A DNA stretch of 64,000 bases, taken from positions 1 to 64,000 of the forward strand of contig DYEX01000077.1 in NCBI GenBank assembly GCA_020725525.1, given 5' to 3'. Within the stretch, counting starts at the first letter, position 1; every line of letters starts with the position of its first letter. Positions 25,295 to 33,805 of this stretch are shown here, one piece after another. The notes beneath the pieces were generated by a model that had not been told where the DNA came from, made no database searches, and saw nothing but the letters and a program-made list of their open reading frames with translations. The position numbers and the translations under genes were made by a program. The stretch comes from Desulfovirgula sp. GTDB lineage: Bacteria; Bacillota; Desulfotomaculia; Desulfotomaculales; Desulfovirgulaceae.

Positions 25295-27475
25295 TCAATT
25301 TTCAATGATTACACGGGTATTGCCTGTAGCCCTTATTACCCCACAATAGGCTTTTCCCTGTTTGCGAGTAAATTCCAGATCCACCGTTCCGGAACCGGCA
25401 GCCAGGTTACAAATCTGGATTTCCTGGACCCAGGAAGGCAGCAGGGGAGCCCACACGTGTACCTCGTTACCCCAGCAGGAAATGCCCAGTATGGTGCGGA
25501 TGAGCAGGGGCATGGTCCCTACGGCCCAGGCCTGGGGATCACAGGCGGTGGGGTAATGTACCGGCCCACCGTCCCTGCGTCTGGTAAAACCACAAAAAAC
25601 TTCCGGCAACCGGTGATAGGGGAAGGACATAGCAGCCTCAAAAAGGCCGGTGACTACCTTTTCCAGCAGATCAAACTGGCGGTAGCAACGTAACCCGTAG
25701 GCAATAATGGCATTATCATGGGGCCATACCGAACCGTTATGATAACTCATGGGATTGTAGGGTCCCATGGATTTACTCATCGTGCGGATGCCCCACCCCG
25801 AGTGCATATCACTGGTCAACAGCCGCCGGGCCACTGTTACGGCCAGCTCATCAGGAAGAATACCCGTAAACAGACAGTGACCGGGGTTAGAGACAATGGT
25901 TTTAACCGGCTTTTTTTCACCATCCAGGGCAAAGGCCAGGTACTGTTCCTCTTCCATCCAGAAAGCCTCTAAAAACTTGCGTTGCAGTGCGGCAGCTTCC
26001 TGTTCCAATTCTCCGGCCCACTCATCCTTGCCGAGCACCCGGCCTATTTCAGCGGCCCGCTTTAGAGCAAGATAATAATAGGCTTGTACCTCCACCAGGG
26101 CAATGGGGCCGGTGGGCAGGCTGCCCCGGGGATCAATAACCCCGTCCCAGGAGTCCTTCCAGCCCTGATTGGTTAGTCCCCGCGGGGAACGGACGGCATA
26201 TTCAATAAAACCATCGCCGTCCATATCCCCGTATTTCCGGCACCATTCCACAGCCGCAAAAAGATTGGGAGCCAGATCGGTGAGTAACTGTTTATCTCCG
26301 GTCCAGCGGTAGGTTTCAGAAAGCAGTATAATAAACCAGGGAGTGGCGTCCACACTTCCGTAATAAGGAGTATGGGGAATTTCCCCGCAGGCAGCCAGCT
26401 CTCCCCGGCGGAATTCATGTAATATTTTCCCCGGCTGTTCATCCCGCCAGGGATTATCCTCTTTCCCCTGCAGGCGGGCTAAAAAGTACAGGCTTTGCCG
26501 GGCAATGTCGGGGTTCACAATTAATGCCTGCCAGGAAGTAATCAGGGCATCCCGGCCGAAGGGTGCCGCATACCAGGGTATGCCGGCCTGCACAATGGTT
26601 CCCAGGTCGGGATAATGGGTACACAAAGCATATAGATCCGTCACATTACGCCGGAGCATATTGCTCAAAAAGACATTATCGCTCTTAAATTGGGTACATT
26701 GCTCTTTCCACTTTTCGTAAAGAGAATAAGTTTTACGTACCGCCCGGCTGAATCCGGAGGCAATGGTTGCTTTTCCCCGGAAGAGAACAGGGTTTGGTTT
26801 GTCACCAATTAAAGGCTTCACCTGCATGTAAAGGTATACTTTCCGTCCGGGAGGCAAAGTGAGGGAAAACCGGGCGGTAGCCAGGTTGCTTTCCCGTTCT
26901 ATCTCTACACTGTCAGGGAAAGGGGAAAAGGAAACTCTGGTATAACGGCAGAGATTGTCCCTTCCCCGGTAGCCAAAGAGAATTCCCTCCCGGGTAGCCA
27001 CCGGTGTAAAAGTTTCCCCCTTTTGGTCGCGGATAAAACCCCGGACCTCAAAAATATCCAGAAAGTCAGCCCCCAGCCTTATTTGCAGGGTAATCATTAC
27101 AGGCATGGGGTTGAAATTGATCAAACGCAAGCGTTGAAACAGGGCGTTGTCCAGGACCCGCAGGGCGCGGATGTGTATGGTACTGGCCGGAATAACATGA
27201 TCGTCCCGGTTCAGAGCCGGGTTGGTGAGTTCGAATTGGGCAAAGTGGCTGTCCTTAATGGAAGAGGAGAGAAATAGAAGGTTTCCTTCCGTTAGCCTCA
27301 TTTCTAAACAGCTTAAAAAACGGGTGTCGCGATAATAGAGCCCGAAACCCCCGTTATGCTGGTAAGATACCTCTCCCTCGGGTCCGCAAATGAAAAAAAG
27401 TTCTCCTTCCTTAAGCACTTCCTGGGAAAGGCACGACCGGGTGGCTAACCCCGGTATGTGGGTAATATCGAGCAC
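25295..27475 (-). CDS. Amylo-alpha-1,6-glucosidase / glycogen-debranching-type glycosidase
   Basis: The 726-residue protein starts at GTG 27475 after AGGAGGT. The N-terminal GDE_N-like domain (FFICGPEGEVSYQHNGGFGLYYRDTRFLSCLEMRL) is followed by an (alpha/alpha)6 barrel with AGIPWYAAPFGRDALITSWQAL, NQGWKDSWDGV and GSVWPHDNAIIAYGL, which carries the acidic residues of the family. Such proteins hydrolyse or remodel alpha-glucans. It lies between a GT4 glycosyltransferase and otsA on one strand (gaps of about 11 and 16 bp), suggesting release of glucose for trehalose or processing of an unusual glucoside (inference). Confidence 0.87.
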   Translation of the reverse strand: MLDITHIPGLATRSCLSQEVLKEGELFFICGPEGEVSYQHNGGFGLYYRDTRFLSCLEMRLTEGNLLFLSSSIKDSHFAQFELTNPALNRDDHVIPASTIHIRALRVLDNALFQRLRLINFNPMPVMITLQIRLGADFLDIFEVRGFIRDQKGETFTPVATREGILFGYRGRDNLCRYTRVSFSPFPDSVEIERESNLATARFSLTLPPGRKVYLYMQVKPLIGDKPNPVLFRGKATIASGFSRAVRKTYSLYEKWKEQCTQFKSDNVFLSNMLRRNVTDLYALCTHYPDLGTIVQAGIPWYAAPFGRDALITSWQALIVNPDIARQSLYFLARLQGKEDNPWRDEQPGKILHEFRRGELAACGEIPHTPYYGSVDATPWFIILLSETYRWTGDKQLLTDLAPNLFAAVEWCRKYGDMDGDGFIEYAVRSPRGLTNQGWKDSWDGVIDPRGSLPTGPIALVEVQAYYYLALKRAAEIGRVLGKDEWAGELEQEAAALQRKFLEAFWMEEEQYLAFALDGEKKPVKTIVSNPGHCLFTGILPDELAVTVARRLLTSDMHSGWGIRTMSKSMGPYNPMSYHNGSVWPHDNAIIAYGLRCYRQFDLLEKVVTGLFEAAMSFPYHRLPEVFCGFTRRRDGGPVHYPTACDPQAWAVGTMPLLIRTILGISCWGNEVHVWAPLLPSWVQEIQICNLAAGSGTVDLEFTRKQGKAYCGVIRATGNTRVIIEN

Positions 27476-27486
27476 CGCATTACCTC

Positions 27487-28692
27487 CTAAGCAATTTGTT
27501 TTTGCTTGCGCAGGTAGCAGGCGAGTGCTTTACCGTAAACCTGGAGTGTACGGGCGGTCATTACTTCCCGGGTAAAGTTTCTTTCCACCATCTGCCGCCC
27601 TGTTTCACCCATTTGACGGGCCTTTTGTGGGTCGGCCAGCAAATGGCAGCACTTCCGGGCTAATGCCTCGTGATCGTGCATGGGCACCACGAAGCCGTTG
27701 ATGCCGTCCTGGATCACCTCGGGCATACCGCCGGCCCGGCTGACCACCATGGGACGCCCCGTGGCCAGGGATTCCAGCATGGCCAGGCCGAAAGGTTCTT
27801 CAAAGCAGGAGGGGTAGATGCAAATTTCGGCAGCCTGGTACATTAAGGGGATCTCCTCCCAGGAGAAGAAGCGAATGAAAACATCCCGTTCCAGTCCCAG
27901 TTCCATGATCAGGCGTTTGATTCTGGATACGTGCCCGGGCTGGTGGCTGCCCCAGTCGACGGTTTTTTCCGTACCGGCCAGCACTAGCATTGTATCCGGA
28001 TACTGTTCCTTAATTAACTTGAACGCCTTTATGCTGATGTGGCAACCCTTATCAAAGCTCATCCGGGCCGGGTGGAAGATCACCCGCCTGCCTTTCAGTT
28101 CTGGATAGGATTGCCATGCAGTTTGGAGATCACCTTCGGCAGGAGGTTTAAATCTTTCCAGATCAATGCCATGGTGAATTACGGTGATCCTTTCCTCCGG
28201 GAACCCGGCTTTAACCAGTTCTTTCTTGATGTAATGGCTGACCGCAATTACCGCATCCCACTCGGCAGCACGCCGGCACATTTCCTCCCACAGGGAATCG
28301 GACCACACGTTATGGGCCGTTAACACCAGGGGGATTCCACAGCGCTTTTTGGCTTCCACTAAAGCGTCAAGATGGACCGGACTGAAGTAATGCATGTTGT
28401 GGGCGTGGATAATGTCAGGGTGAACCTGCTGGACAAAATCGCCAATCAAGCGGCGAATTTCGTCCCCGCTGTCCATGATTTTTTGTGCATCCAGGCTGTT
28501 CAGATCCATCAGCTTACGGCGACGCACCCGTAAACCCTGCCAGGTGTATTCCATTTCCCCTTCCTGGGTGGAGCCGGTGAGAAGGCTTACCTGGCAACCG
28601 TAACGGGTGAGCTCTGGACACAACATGGCCAGATGGCTTTCCACACCACCGATAATCGGGGGGAAAGCCCAGTGTAACATGGCAACTTTCAC
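27487..28692 (-). CDS. Glycosyltransferase family 4 protein
   Basis: The 401-residue GT-B protein has an N-terminal loop HWAFPPIIGGVESHL. HAHNMHYFSPVHL and VIAVSHYIKKELVKAGFPEERITVIHHGIDLERFKP are typical of retaining GT4 enzymes. The C-terminal donor-site motif is IYPSCFEEPFGLAMLESLATGRPMVVSRAGGMPEVI with the E-x7-E pattern. It transfers a sugar from a nucleotide donor to an unknown acceptor. It is the promoter-proximal gene of the cluster and ends 11 bp before the debranching enzyme. It may make glycogen-like or glycoside substrate for that enzyme. Confidence 0.88.
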   Translation of the reverse strand: MKVAMLHWAFPPIIGGVESHLAMLCPELTRYGCQVSLLTGSTQEGEMEYTWQGLRVRRRKLMDLNSLDAQKIMDSGDEIRRLIGDFVQQVHPDIIHAHNMHYFSPVHLDALVEAKKRCGIPLVLTAHNVWSDSLWEEMCRRAAEWDAVIAVSHYIKKELVKAGFPEERITVIHHGIDLERFKPPAEGDLQTAWQSYPELKGRRVIFHPARMSFDKGCHISIKAFKLIKEQYPDTMLVLAGTEKTVDWGSHQPGHVSRIKRLIMELGLERDVFIRFFSWEEIPLMYQAAEICIYPSCFEEPFGLAMLESLATGRPMVVSRAGGMPEVIQDGINGFVVPMHDHEALARKCCHLLADPQKARQMGETGRQMVERNFTREVMTARTLQVYGKALACYLRKQKQIA

Positions 28693-28855
28693 ACTGACAC
28701 CTCCCGAAAAATAATTAACTCCCGGCTGGTTTTCTGCTGCCGGGTATATGTGAATGCTTACTTTTTGTCCGGCCAGAGAAAACCCCCTTGAGAAACCATA
28801 TTTTGCTATCTTAATTTAAGACTATTATAAACAATTACCGAAAAAAATGTCAAGA

Positions 28856-30094
28856 TTATCTAGGTCTGAGAATAAAGACGCGTATACGGGTTAGTATGGC
28901 CAGCAACACTGCCAGGACAATCAAGCCGCCCAGCGAAAGAAGGAGTATCAACAGGGCTATAAAGCTTGCACCCCAGAGAGAAATGGGGAGGGCCGCTACA
29001 CAAAGTGGTGCAAAAACCGGTTGGAGCAAAAAACGGGCCAGTGGCTCGGCTGATCCGAACATGAGATAGGTGTAAAGGGCGGCCAGAATGGCATGGGCCA
29101 TGCGTACCAGTACAAAGGGGCCCATGCGGATATCGGTTCCGGCAATCATGCTGGCTGCCTGGGCCTGTACGGACAGGCCGCTCCAGGCCAGGATCATGGC
29201 TACGGCAATTAACTGGTGCAGTAAAGGGGCAGCCGAGTCCGCAGCCAGTTTGGTGCCCGTGGTCATTTCAAACAGTCCGCTGGCCAGTGCCGGGAGCACT
29301 GCCGGTGAAATGCCCAGAGGTAGTAACACCAGCCCTAATGTCCGGACCACCAGGTCAATAAAACCCGCTTGACTTAGCAGGCGAATAACTACGGCAAAAA
29401 GGATAATAAAGCCGCCAATGTTTAACAGGTTATTGATCGCATCCCTCACCGCATCGCCAATAATTTGGCCGGGCGTGCGGTTATCCTGGCGCTGGCGTCT
29501 AACCATTTCCGCAAAGGCCCGCCTTAAAATGAAAGTGTCCCTATCGGTTATGGGGCTGGGAAGTATTTCCCGGTCGTGGCGGCCGTAGAAACGCAAAGCC
29601 AGGCCCAGGGTAAGGTTGGACAGGTAATGGGCTCCGGCAATTAAAGGACCGAGGGAGGCGTTGTGAAACATGCCCACGGCTACAGCCACCAGCATGAATA
29701 GGGGACTGGAATTGCTGGTAAAAGACATTAACCGTTCCGCTTCGATTCTGGTACATAGTTTTTGCTCGCGCAGGCGGGCGGTAACCATGGCTCCAATGGG
29801 ATAGCCGCTGGTATAACCAATGGCCAGGACAAAGGAACCCGCACCGGGTACGTTAAAAACGGGACGCATAACCGGTTCCAGGAGAACACCCATAAAATGT
29901 ACCACGCCAAAATTCATCAGCAATTCCGAAACGATGAAAAAAGGCAGCAGGGAAGGGAATACTATATTCCACCAGGCACCAAGACCGAAAACGGCGCCCT
30001 CGTAAACGGTTTGGGGGTGTGTGATCATGCCAAAAACAAACAACAGGGCACAGGCGGTCCAAAAAAGACGCATGGTTTGCTGATGTTTTTGCAT
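28856..30094 (-). CDS. ylbJ: Sporulation integral membrane protein YlbJ
   Basis: The protein has about 412 residues and eight or more hydrophobic segments. Nucleoside-recognition/Gate-type patterns are visible: WWNIVFPSLLPFFIVSELLM, LAIGYTSGYPIGAMVTARL, LMSFTSNSSPLFMLVAVAVGMF and GLFEMTTGTKL. YlbJ is needed for spore cortex/core dipicolinate loading in Bacillus. Start 30094 is favoured by GGGTGA upstream; ATG 30121 is the alternative. In many Firmicutes ylbJ follows rsmD-coaD. Here a 9-kb block on the minus strand separates them. Confidence 0.9.
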   Translation of the reverse strand: MQKHQQTMRLFWTACALLFVFGMITHPQTVYEGAVFGLGAWWNIVFPSLLPFFIVSELLMNFGVVHFMGVLLEPVMRPVFNVPGAGSFVLAIGYTSGYPIGAMVTARLREQKLCTRIEAERLMSFTSNSSPLFMLVAVAVGMFHNASLGPLIAGAHYLSNLTLGLALRFYGRHDREILPSPITDRDTFILRRAFAEMVRRQRQDNRTPGQIIGDAVRDAINNLLNIGGFIILFAVVIRLLSQAGFIDLVVRTLGLVLLPLGISPAVLPALASGLFEMTTGTKLAADSAAPLLHQLIAVAMILAWSGLSVQAQAASMIAGTDIRMGPFVLVRMAHAILAALYTYLMFGSAEPLARFLLQPVFAPLCVAALPISLWGASFIALLILLLSLGGLIVLAVLLAILTRIRVFILRPR

Positions 30095-30230
30095 TTGGGA
30101 GTCACCCGCTTTGTTCCTCATTGATTACCGTTATCAGTGCCATCTGGGGATTTTGCAACCCTTTTGCTTTTTTGAAACCCCTTTGATATATATGGGACTC
30201 TTTTGGCCGATAGACCACTTTTCTTAAACT

Positions 30231-30248
30231 ATGTGAGAATAGTCACAT
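30231..30248 (+). promoter_or_regulatory. Perfect Crp/Fnr-type palindrome
   Basis: ATGTGA-N6-TCACAT (30231-30236 and 30243-30248) contains the exact TGTGA-N6-TCACA core of Crp-family operators. It lies in the divergent region about 95 bp upstream of the ferredoxin gene and 137 bp from ylbJ. An overlapping inverted repeat ATCTGGCC/GGCCAGAT spans 30247-30287. Confidence 0.6.
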
Positions 30249-30341
30249 CTGGCCAGGGAAGAAACGCACAGTGTTTGTCGGCCAGATCGATTATCTTATT
30301 GGCAGGGAAAGCATGCAGGCTCAAAAGAGGAGGTAGATTTT

Positions 30342-30719
30342 ATGACCAAACGCCAAATAGTGCGCATAGATGAGGAAAAATGTACCGGGTGCGGCCTCTG
30401 CGTTACACCTTGTGCCGAAGGGGCTATCGAGATTGTGGACGGCAAGGCCCGGGTAGTCCGGGAGGAATTGTGCGATGGTGCCGGTTTTTGTATCGGCGTT
30501 TGTCCGGTGGGCGCACTCTCTATTGAAGAACGGGAAGCGCCGGATTTTTCCGAAAAAGCAGTTCATGAGCATTTGAAGGGCAAGGAAAAAAACTACATTA
30601 CCCAAACTTGCTTCCGTTGTGGTAACACGGAGGACCGCATTCCCCTGCTTCCCTGCCGGCACCAGGGGGAAAGCCTCTGGGTATGCACCCGCTGTTTGCC
30701 GCCGTTGATTCACGGCTAG
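30342..30719 (+). CDS. Ferredoxin-like 4Fe-4S protein with C-terminal CxxC knuckles
   Basis: The 125-residue protein starts at ATG 30342 behind AGAGGAGG. The first cluster motif CTGCGLCVTPC (about 14-24) is canonical. The second, CDGAGFCIGVCP (about 46-57), has a four-residue first gap, as in some 3Fe/4Fe or modified clusters. After a linker, two more Cys pairs (CFRCG and CTRC, with a further Cys in LLPC) suggest a zinc knuckle or extra metal site. It is probably an electron carrier or a ferredoxin-type regulator subunit. It is monocistronic, with a Crp/Fnr-type operator upstream and a strong terminator downstream, consistent with redox or energy control (inference). Confidence 0.85.
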   Translation: MTKRQIVRIDEEKCTGCGLCVTPCAEGAIEIVDGKARVVREELCDGAGFCIGVCPVGALSIEEREAPDFSEKAVHEHLKGKEKNYITQTCFRCGNTEDRIPLLPCRHQGESLWVCTRCLPPLIHG

Positions 30720-30740
30720 TTTCCTCCCGGCGGCTCCCGG

Positions 30741-30780
30741 AAAAAAGATGCGACTTCCCTTAAAAGTCGCATCTTTTTTC
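30741..30780 (+). terminator. Terminator after the ferredoxin gene
   Basis: AAGATGCGACTT pairs with AAAGTCGCATCTT, with six A before and six T after the stem. It can act in both directions. Confidence 0.92.
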
Positions 30781-30837
30781 CCTGGGCCAGGAGCAGGAGT
30801 CCGAACAGATATGTCGAAGAGGAATGCTAGGGCCGGG

Positions 30838-31032
30838 TTAACGGGAGTACAGGCAATAGCATTTAATGCATTTACCCTTGGAACCTTTAAACAGGTCACG
30901 AAATAACTGGTCAAGTTCTGCGTGCTTTAACCGGATTAAACCTTCAGGGTTGGCCAGGACATTATTGACAAACAGGCGGATATAAACGTATTCCTGTGTC
31001 TCGACCACTACCACGAGTTTATATTCGTTCAC
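30838..31032 (-). CDS. Small protein of unknown function
   Basis: The predicted 64-residue protein (MNEYKLVVVVETQEYVYIRLF...) starts at GTG 31032, which follows AAAGGGGTG; the longer in-frame reading to 31080 lacks a site. The first half is beta-rich, the middle is helical and acidic (KHAELDQLFRDLFKG), and the C-terminus has two Cys (CIKCY), a possible half metal site. I recognise no family. It is transcribed alone between the ferredoxin terminator and the divergent metallophosphoesterase. Confidence 0.6.
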   Translation of the reverse strand: MNEYKLVVVVETQEYVYIRLFVNNVLANPEGLIRLKHAELDQLFRDLFKGSKGKCIKCYCLYSR

Positions 31033-31141
31033 CAGGTGACACCCCTTTGTTCTTTTAAGTATCCCTCCCAAAGGAAACATTCCCCTTTTTCCAGTGCTGG
31101 TATCCCCGACCAGGGCACGCTGGGTGGGAGAGTGAAACTAA

Positions 31142-31888
31142 ATGAAAATATATGCCATCAGCGACTTACATTTATCCTTTTCCAGGACACCGAATCCGGC
31201 AAACTGGGGCGACAGTCCGGAATATAAGCCCATGGCCGAGGTAGATGAAACCTGGACCGGTCATGCGTCGCGCATATACGAAAACTGGTTGCGGACCGTT
31301 GGTGCCAATGATGTGGTGTTGGTGGGCGGGGACATCTCCTGGGCCATGCGTTTGGAGGAAGCCAAACCTGATTTACATTTTCTTGGCTTGCTGCCAGGAC
31401 TCATTGTGGCTGTACAGGGAAACCATGATTACTGGTGGCAGAGTATCTCCCGTGTGCGGGCGTCAGCACCTCCCAATATGCGCCTGATCCAGAACGACCA
31501 CATAAGGGTGGGCGATCTGGTTATCTGTGGTACCCGGGGGTGGTTATGTCCCAACGGAGCCTTTTTCCGTGATGAAGATATGAAAATTTACAAACGCGAG
31601 CTCCTCCGCTTGCGGAACTCCCTGAACAGTGTACAAGGACCGGCGCAGGAAATTATTGTCATTATGCACTATATGCCGACCAACGAAAAACACGAATACA
31701 GTGGATTTATCGAAATTTTTCAAGAGTACGGGGTGAAACATGTGGTTTACGGGCACTTGCATGCCCGGGCCTGTCGTTACCGTTTACCCGATCAGGCCTG
31801 GGGCATCAACTTTTATCTTACCAGTGCCGACTACTTGTCCTTTACGCCGCGCTTGATTATGGATTGGCCGCATAAAAACGGCATTTAA
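31142..31888 (+). CDS. Metallophosphoesterase (calcineurin-like)
   Basis: The 248-residue cytoplasmic protein carries all five metallophosphatase motifs: SDLHLS (D-x-H), GGDISWAM (GD), VQGNHDYWW (GNHD), IVIMHYMPTN (H) and VVYGHLHARA (GHxH). A dinuclear metal centre is therefore expected. It belongs to the bacterial single-domain group whose substrates are mostly unknown (phosphodiesters or nucleotides). It starts at ATG 31142 following GGGAGAGTG, and is divergent from the small protein upstream. Confidence 0.9.
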   Translation: MKIYAISDLHLSFSRTPNPANWGDSPEYKPMAEVDETWTGHASRIYENWLRTVGANDVVLVGGDISWAMRLEEAKPDLHFLGLLPGLIVAVQGNHDYWWQSISRVRASAPPNMRLIQNDHIRVGDLVICGTRGWLCPNGAFFRDEDMKIYKRELLRLRNSLNSVQGPAQEIIVIMHYMPTNEKHEYSGFIEIFQEYGVKHVVYGHLHARACRYRLPDQAWGINFYLTSADYLSFTPRLIMDWPHKNGI

Positions 31889-32047
31889 TTTTTACCCTGG
31901 AAAGACAAAAATTCTATTTGCGAAGGGGAGCAGGAGTTTAGTCTTTTATATCTAAAATATAAACTGAAAAGAAGCGTTTTTAAAGACCTGAGTTGGGAGA
32001 AATGAGAAGTGTTTTTTATGGGGGTAGAGTAAGGGAGGGGTTATAGT

Positions 32048-32371
32048 TTGGCTAAATTTATTTGTGATACCTGTGGGAAGGAAGTGCAGGTAATTGACGG
32101 GGTGGTCTCCTGGACCAGGGAAGAACAGGAGTTGCGCAATTTCAAACTCACCCATAAGGAAAGCCTGGGTACGGGGTGCCAGCCGGATAACAACCGTTAC
32201 CGGGAATTGTATACTCTAACCCTGGCCAGCGGGTTTATGGAATTTGTGCAGTATCTCCTGGAACGCTGGGCAGATGGACTCATCTTAAGGGATCCCGAAA
32301 CCTTGCGCAGTGTCATGCGTCAGTTGAACCTGCATATGCACGAAAAATTGTTGATGCTGGTTGAGGAGTAG
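32048..32371 (+). CDS. Small zinc-ribbon-like protein of unknown function
   Basis: The 107-residue protein starts at TTG 32048 after GGGAGGGG. The N-terminal FICDTCGKEV (CxxC) and a later Cys in TGCQPDN could make a metal site. The rest is helical and Leu/Glu/Arg-rich (MEFVQYLLERWADGLILRDPETLRSVMRQLNL). I recognise no family. It stands alone, followed within 20 bp by a copy of the interspersed hairpin repeat. Confidence 0.65.
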   Translation: MAKFICDTCGKEVQVIDGVVSWTREEQELRNFKLTHKESLGTGCQPDNNRYRELYTLTLASGFMEFVQYLLERWADGLILRDPETLRSVMRQLNLHMHEKLLMLVEE

Positions 32372-32387
32372 TAACCCCTGCATGAGA

Positions 32388-32475
32388 AAAGGGCGGTCGG
32401 TCGTCCCGCAGCGTCTTCCGTGGCAAGAGACGACCACCGCCCTAAGTAGTTATTACGAAAAAATTTTCTAAGAGC
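32388..32475 (+). repeat. Interspersed hairpin repeat, copy C
   Basis: GGGCGGTCGGTCGTC (32391-32405) pairs with GACGACCACCGCCC (32429-32442) with a single bulge, giving a 14-bp stem. It is followed by TAAGTAGTTATTACG. The stem sequence and AAGTAGTTAT tail are shared with copies A, B and D. It is located at the 3' end of the 32048 gene, converging on the aminotransferase. It has no poly-T and so is not an ordinary terminator. Confidence 0.7.
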
Positions 32476-32508
32476 AGGAAAAGCCGGGTTTGCCGGTCCG
32501 GAGCTGGC

Positions 32509-33702
32509 TCACTTTTGATTTAAATCCAGTTCCCGGGCCAGTTGTGTCCAGGCGGGTAAGGAATTCAGGATGATCTGTTTACTTATGCAGTATGATAGAC
32601 GAAAGTAGCCCGGCAGTCCAAAACCGCGCCCGGGAACCACCAGGATATTATACTTTTGGGCCAGCCGTACGAATTCCAGATCGTCGGGCAGAGGGGAACG
32701 GGGGAACAGGTAAAAAGCACCTTGTGGTTTCACCACCTCAAAGCCCAGGGAGACCAGGTGGTTATACAAAAGGTCGCGTTTTTCCTGGTAAGCGGCAATA
32801 TCCACCTTTTCCCGCTGCAATTTGGCCACCAGCCGTTGCATCAGCGCGGGGGCATTGACAAATCCCAGGGTGCGGTTGCAGAAAACCAGCCCTTCCAGCA
32901 ACAGGTCACAATCGTCTATATCCGGGTGAACGGCAATATAACCAATACGCTCACCGGGCAGGGCCAGATCTTTGCTGTGTGAGGTAACCACCATACTGTT
33001 GCGGGTAAACTTAAAAACGCTGGGTACTTCTATGCCGTCATAAACTATTTTGGCGTAGGGCTCATCGGAGATTAAATAAATGGTAGTCCCCAGTTCCTCG
33101 CCTTTTTTATCCAGCAGCTTGCCCAATTCCGCCAGGCAACCGGCACCGTATACCACCCCGGTGGGATTATTGGGTGAATTGATAATTACAGCCTTTGTCT
33201 TTGGGGTAATGGCTTTTTCCAGGGCCTGCAGATCCGGTTGAAAGTCAGAGCCGGTGGGTACCTCTTTAATCACTCCGCCGTGGTTATCCACATAAAAGCG
33301 GTACTCCACAAAATAAGGAGTGAATACAATAACCTCGTCGCCCTGATCCAGCAGTGCTTTTAATACTACATTTAATCCCCCCCCGGCGCCTACCGTCATC
33401 ACCACATGCCGGGCGGCAAAAGCCAGCCCCGTGCTTTCCGCCAGTACTTCGGCAATTGCCCGGCGGGTTTCTTCATACCCCGCATTACTCATGTAGCGGT
33501 GCATCCCCGGGATAGGATTCTCGGCCAGCCTCCGTAATTCCTCTTTAAAAGCCGCCGGGGGTTCTACATCGGGATTACCCAGGGTAAAGTCATACACCTT
33601 ATCGGCACCGTAAATGGCACGCAACCGCTCTCCCTCTTCAAACATTTTGCGGATCCAGGAAGCCTGGGAAAGAAATCCGGCAATCTTTTTGCTTATTGTC
33701 AC
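32509..33702 (-). CDS. PLP-dependent class I/II aminotransferase
   Basis: The 397-residue protein starts at GTG 33702 behind AAAGGAGGG. It has the fold-type I aminotransferase landmarks: FTLGNPDVEPP, GAGGGLNVVLKALLDQGDEVIVF, NSPNNPTGVVYGAGCLAEL, ISDEPYAKIVYDG and the Schiff-base Lys in TSHSKDLALPGERIGYIAV. The Arg that binds substrate carboxylate is in FRLSYC. It is probably an aspartate or broad-specificity aminotransferase; substrate choice cannot be read directly. It is monocistronic. Confidence 0.9.
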   Translation of the reverse strand: MTISKKIAGFLSQASWIRKMFEEGERLRAIYGADKVYDFTLGNPDVEPPAAFKEELRRLAENPIPGMHRYMSNAGYEETRRAIAEVLAESTGLAFAARHVVMTVGAGGGLNVVLKALLDQGDEVIVFTPYFVEYRFYVDNHGGVIKEVPTGSDFQPDLQALEKAITPKTKAVIINSPNNPTGVVYGAGCLAELGKLLDKKGEELGTTIYLISDEPYAKIVYDGIEVPSVFKFTRNSMVVTSHSKDLALPGERIGYIAVHPDIDDCDLLLEGLVFCNRTLGFVNAPALMQRLVAKLQREKVDIAAYQEKRDLLYNHLVSLGFEVVKPQGAFYLFPRSPLPDDLEFVRLAQKYNILVVPGRGFGLPGYFRLSYCISKQIILNSLPAWTQLARELDLNQK

Positions 33703-33805
33703 AATTAACCCTCCTTTGGGTTTTGGAATTCGCCGTAGAGCAAAAAATACCTGCTTGTCAACCGGCAGTTATGCTATACTGTTGAAGGAAAGGCGGGTAT
33801 GAACC

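Noticed and set aside
32388-32475. Copy C repeat as a plain rho-independent terminator for the 32048 gene
   Set aside because: The 14-bp stem is strong, but no T-run follows on either strand, and the same stem plus conserved tail recurs upstream of genes elsewhere.
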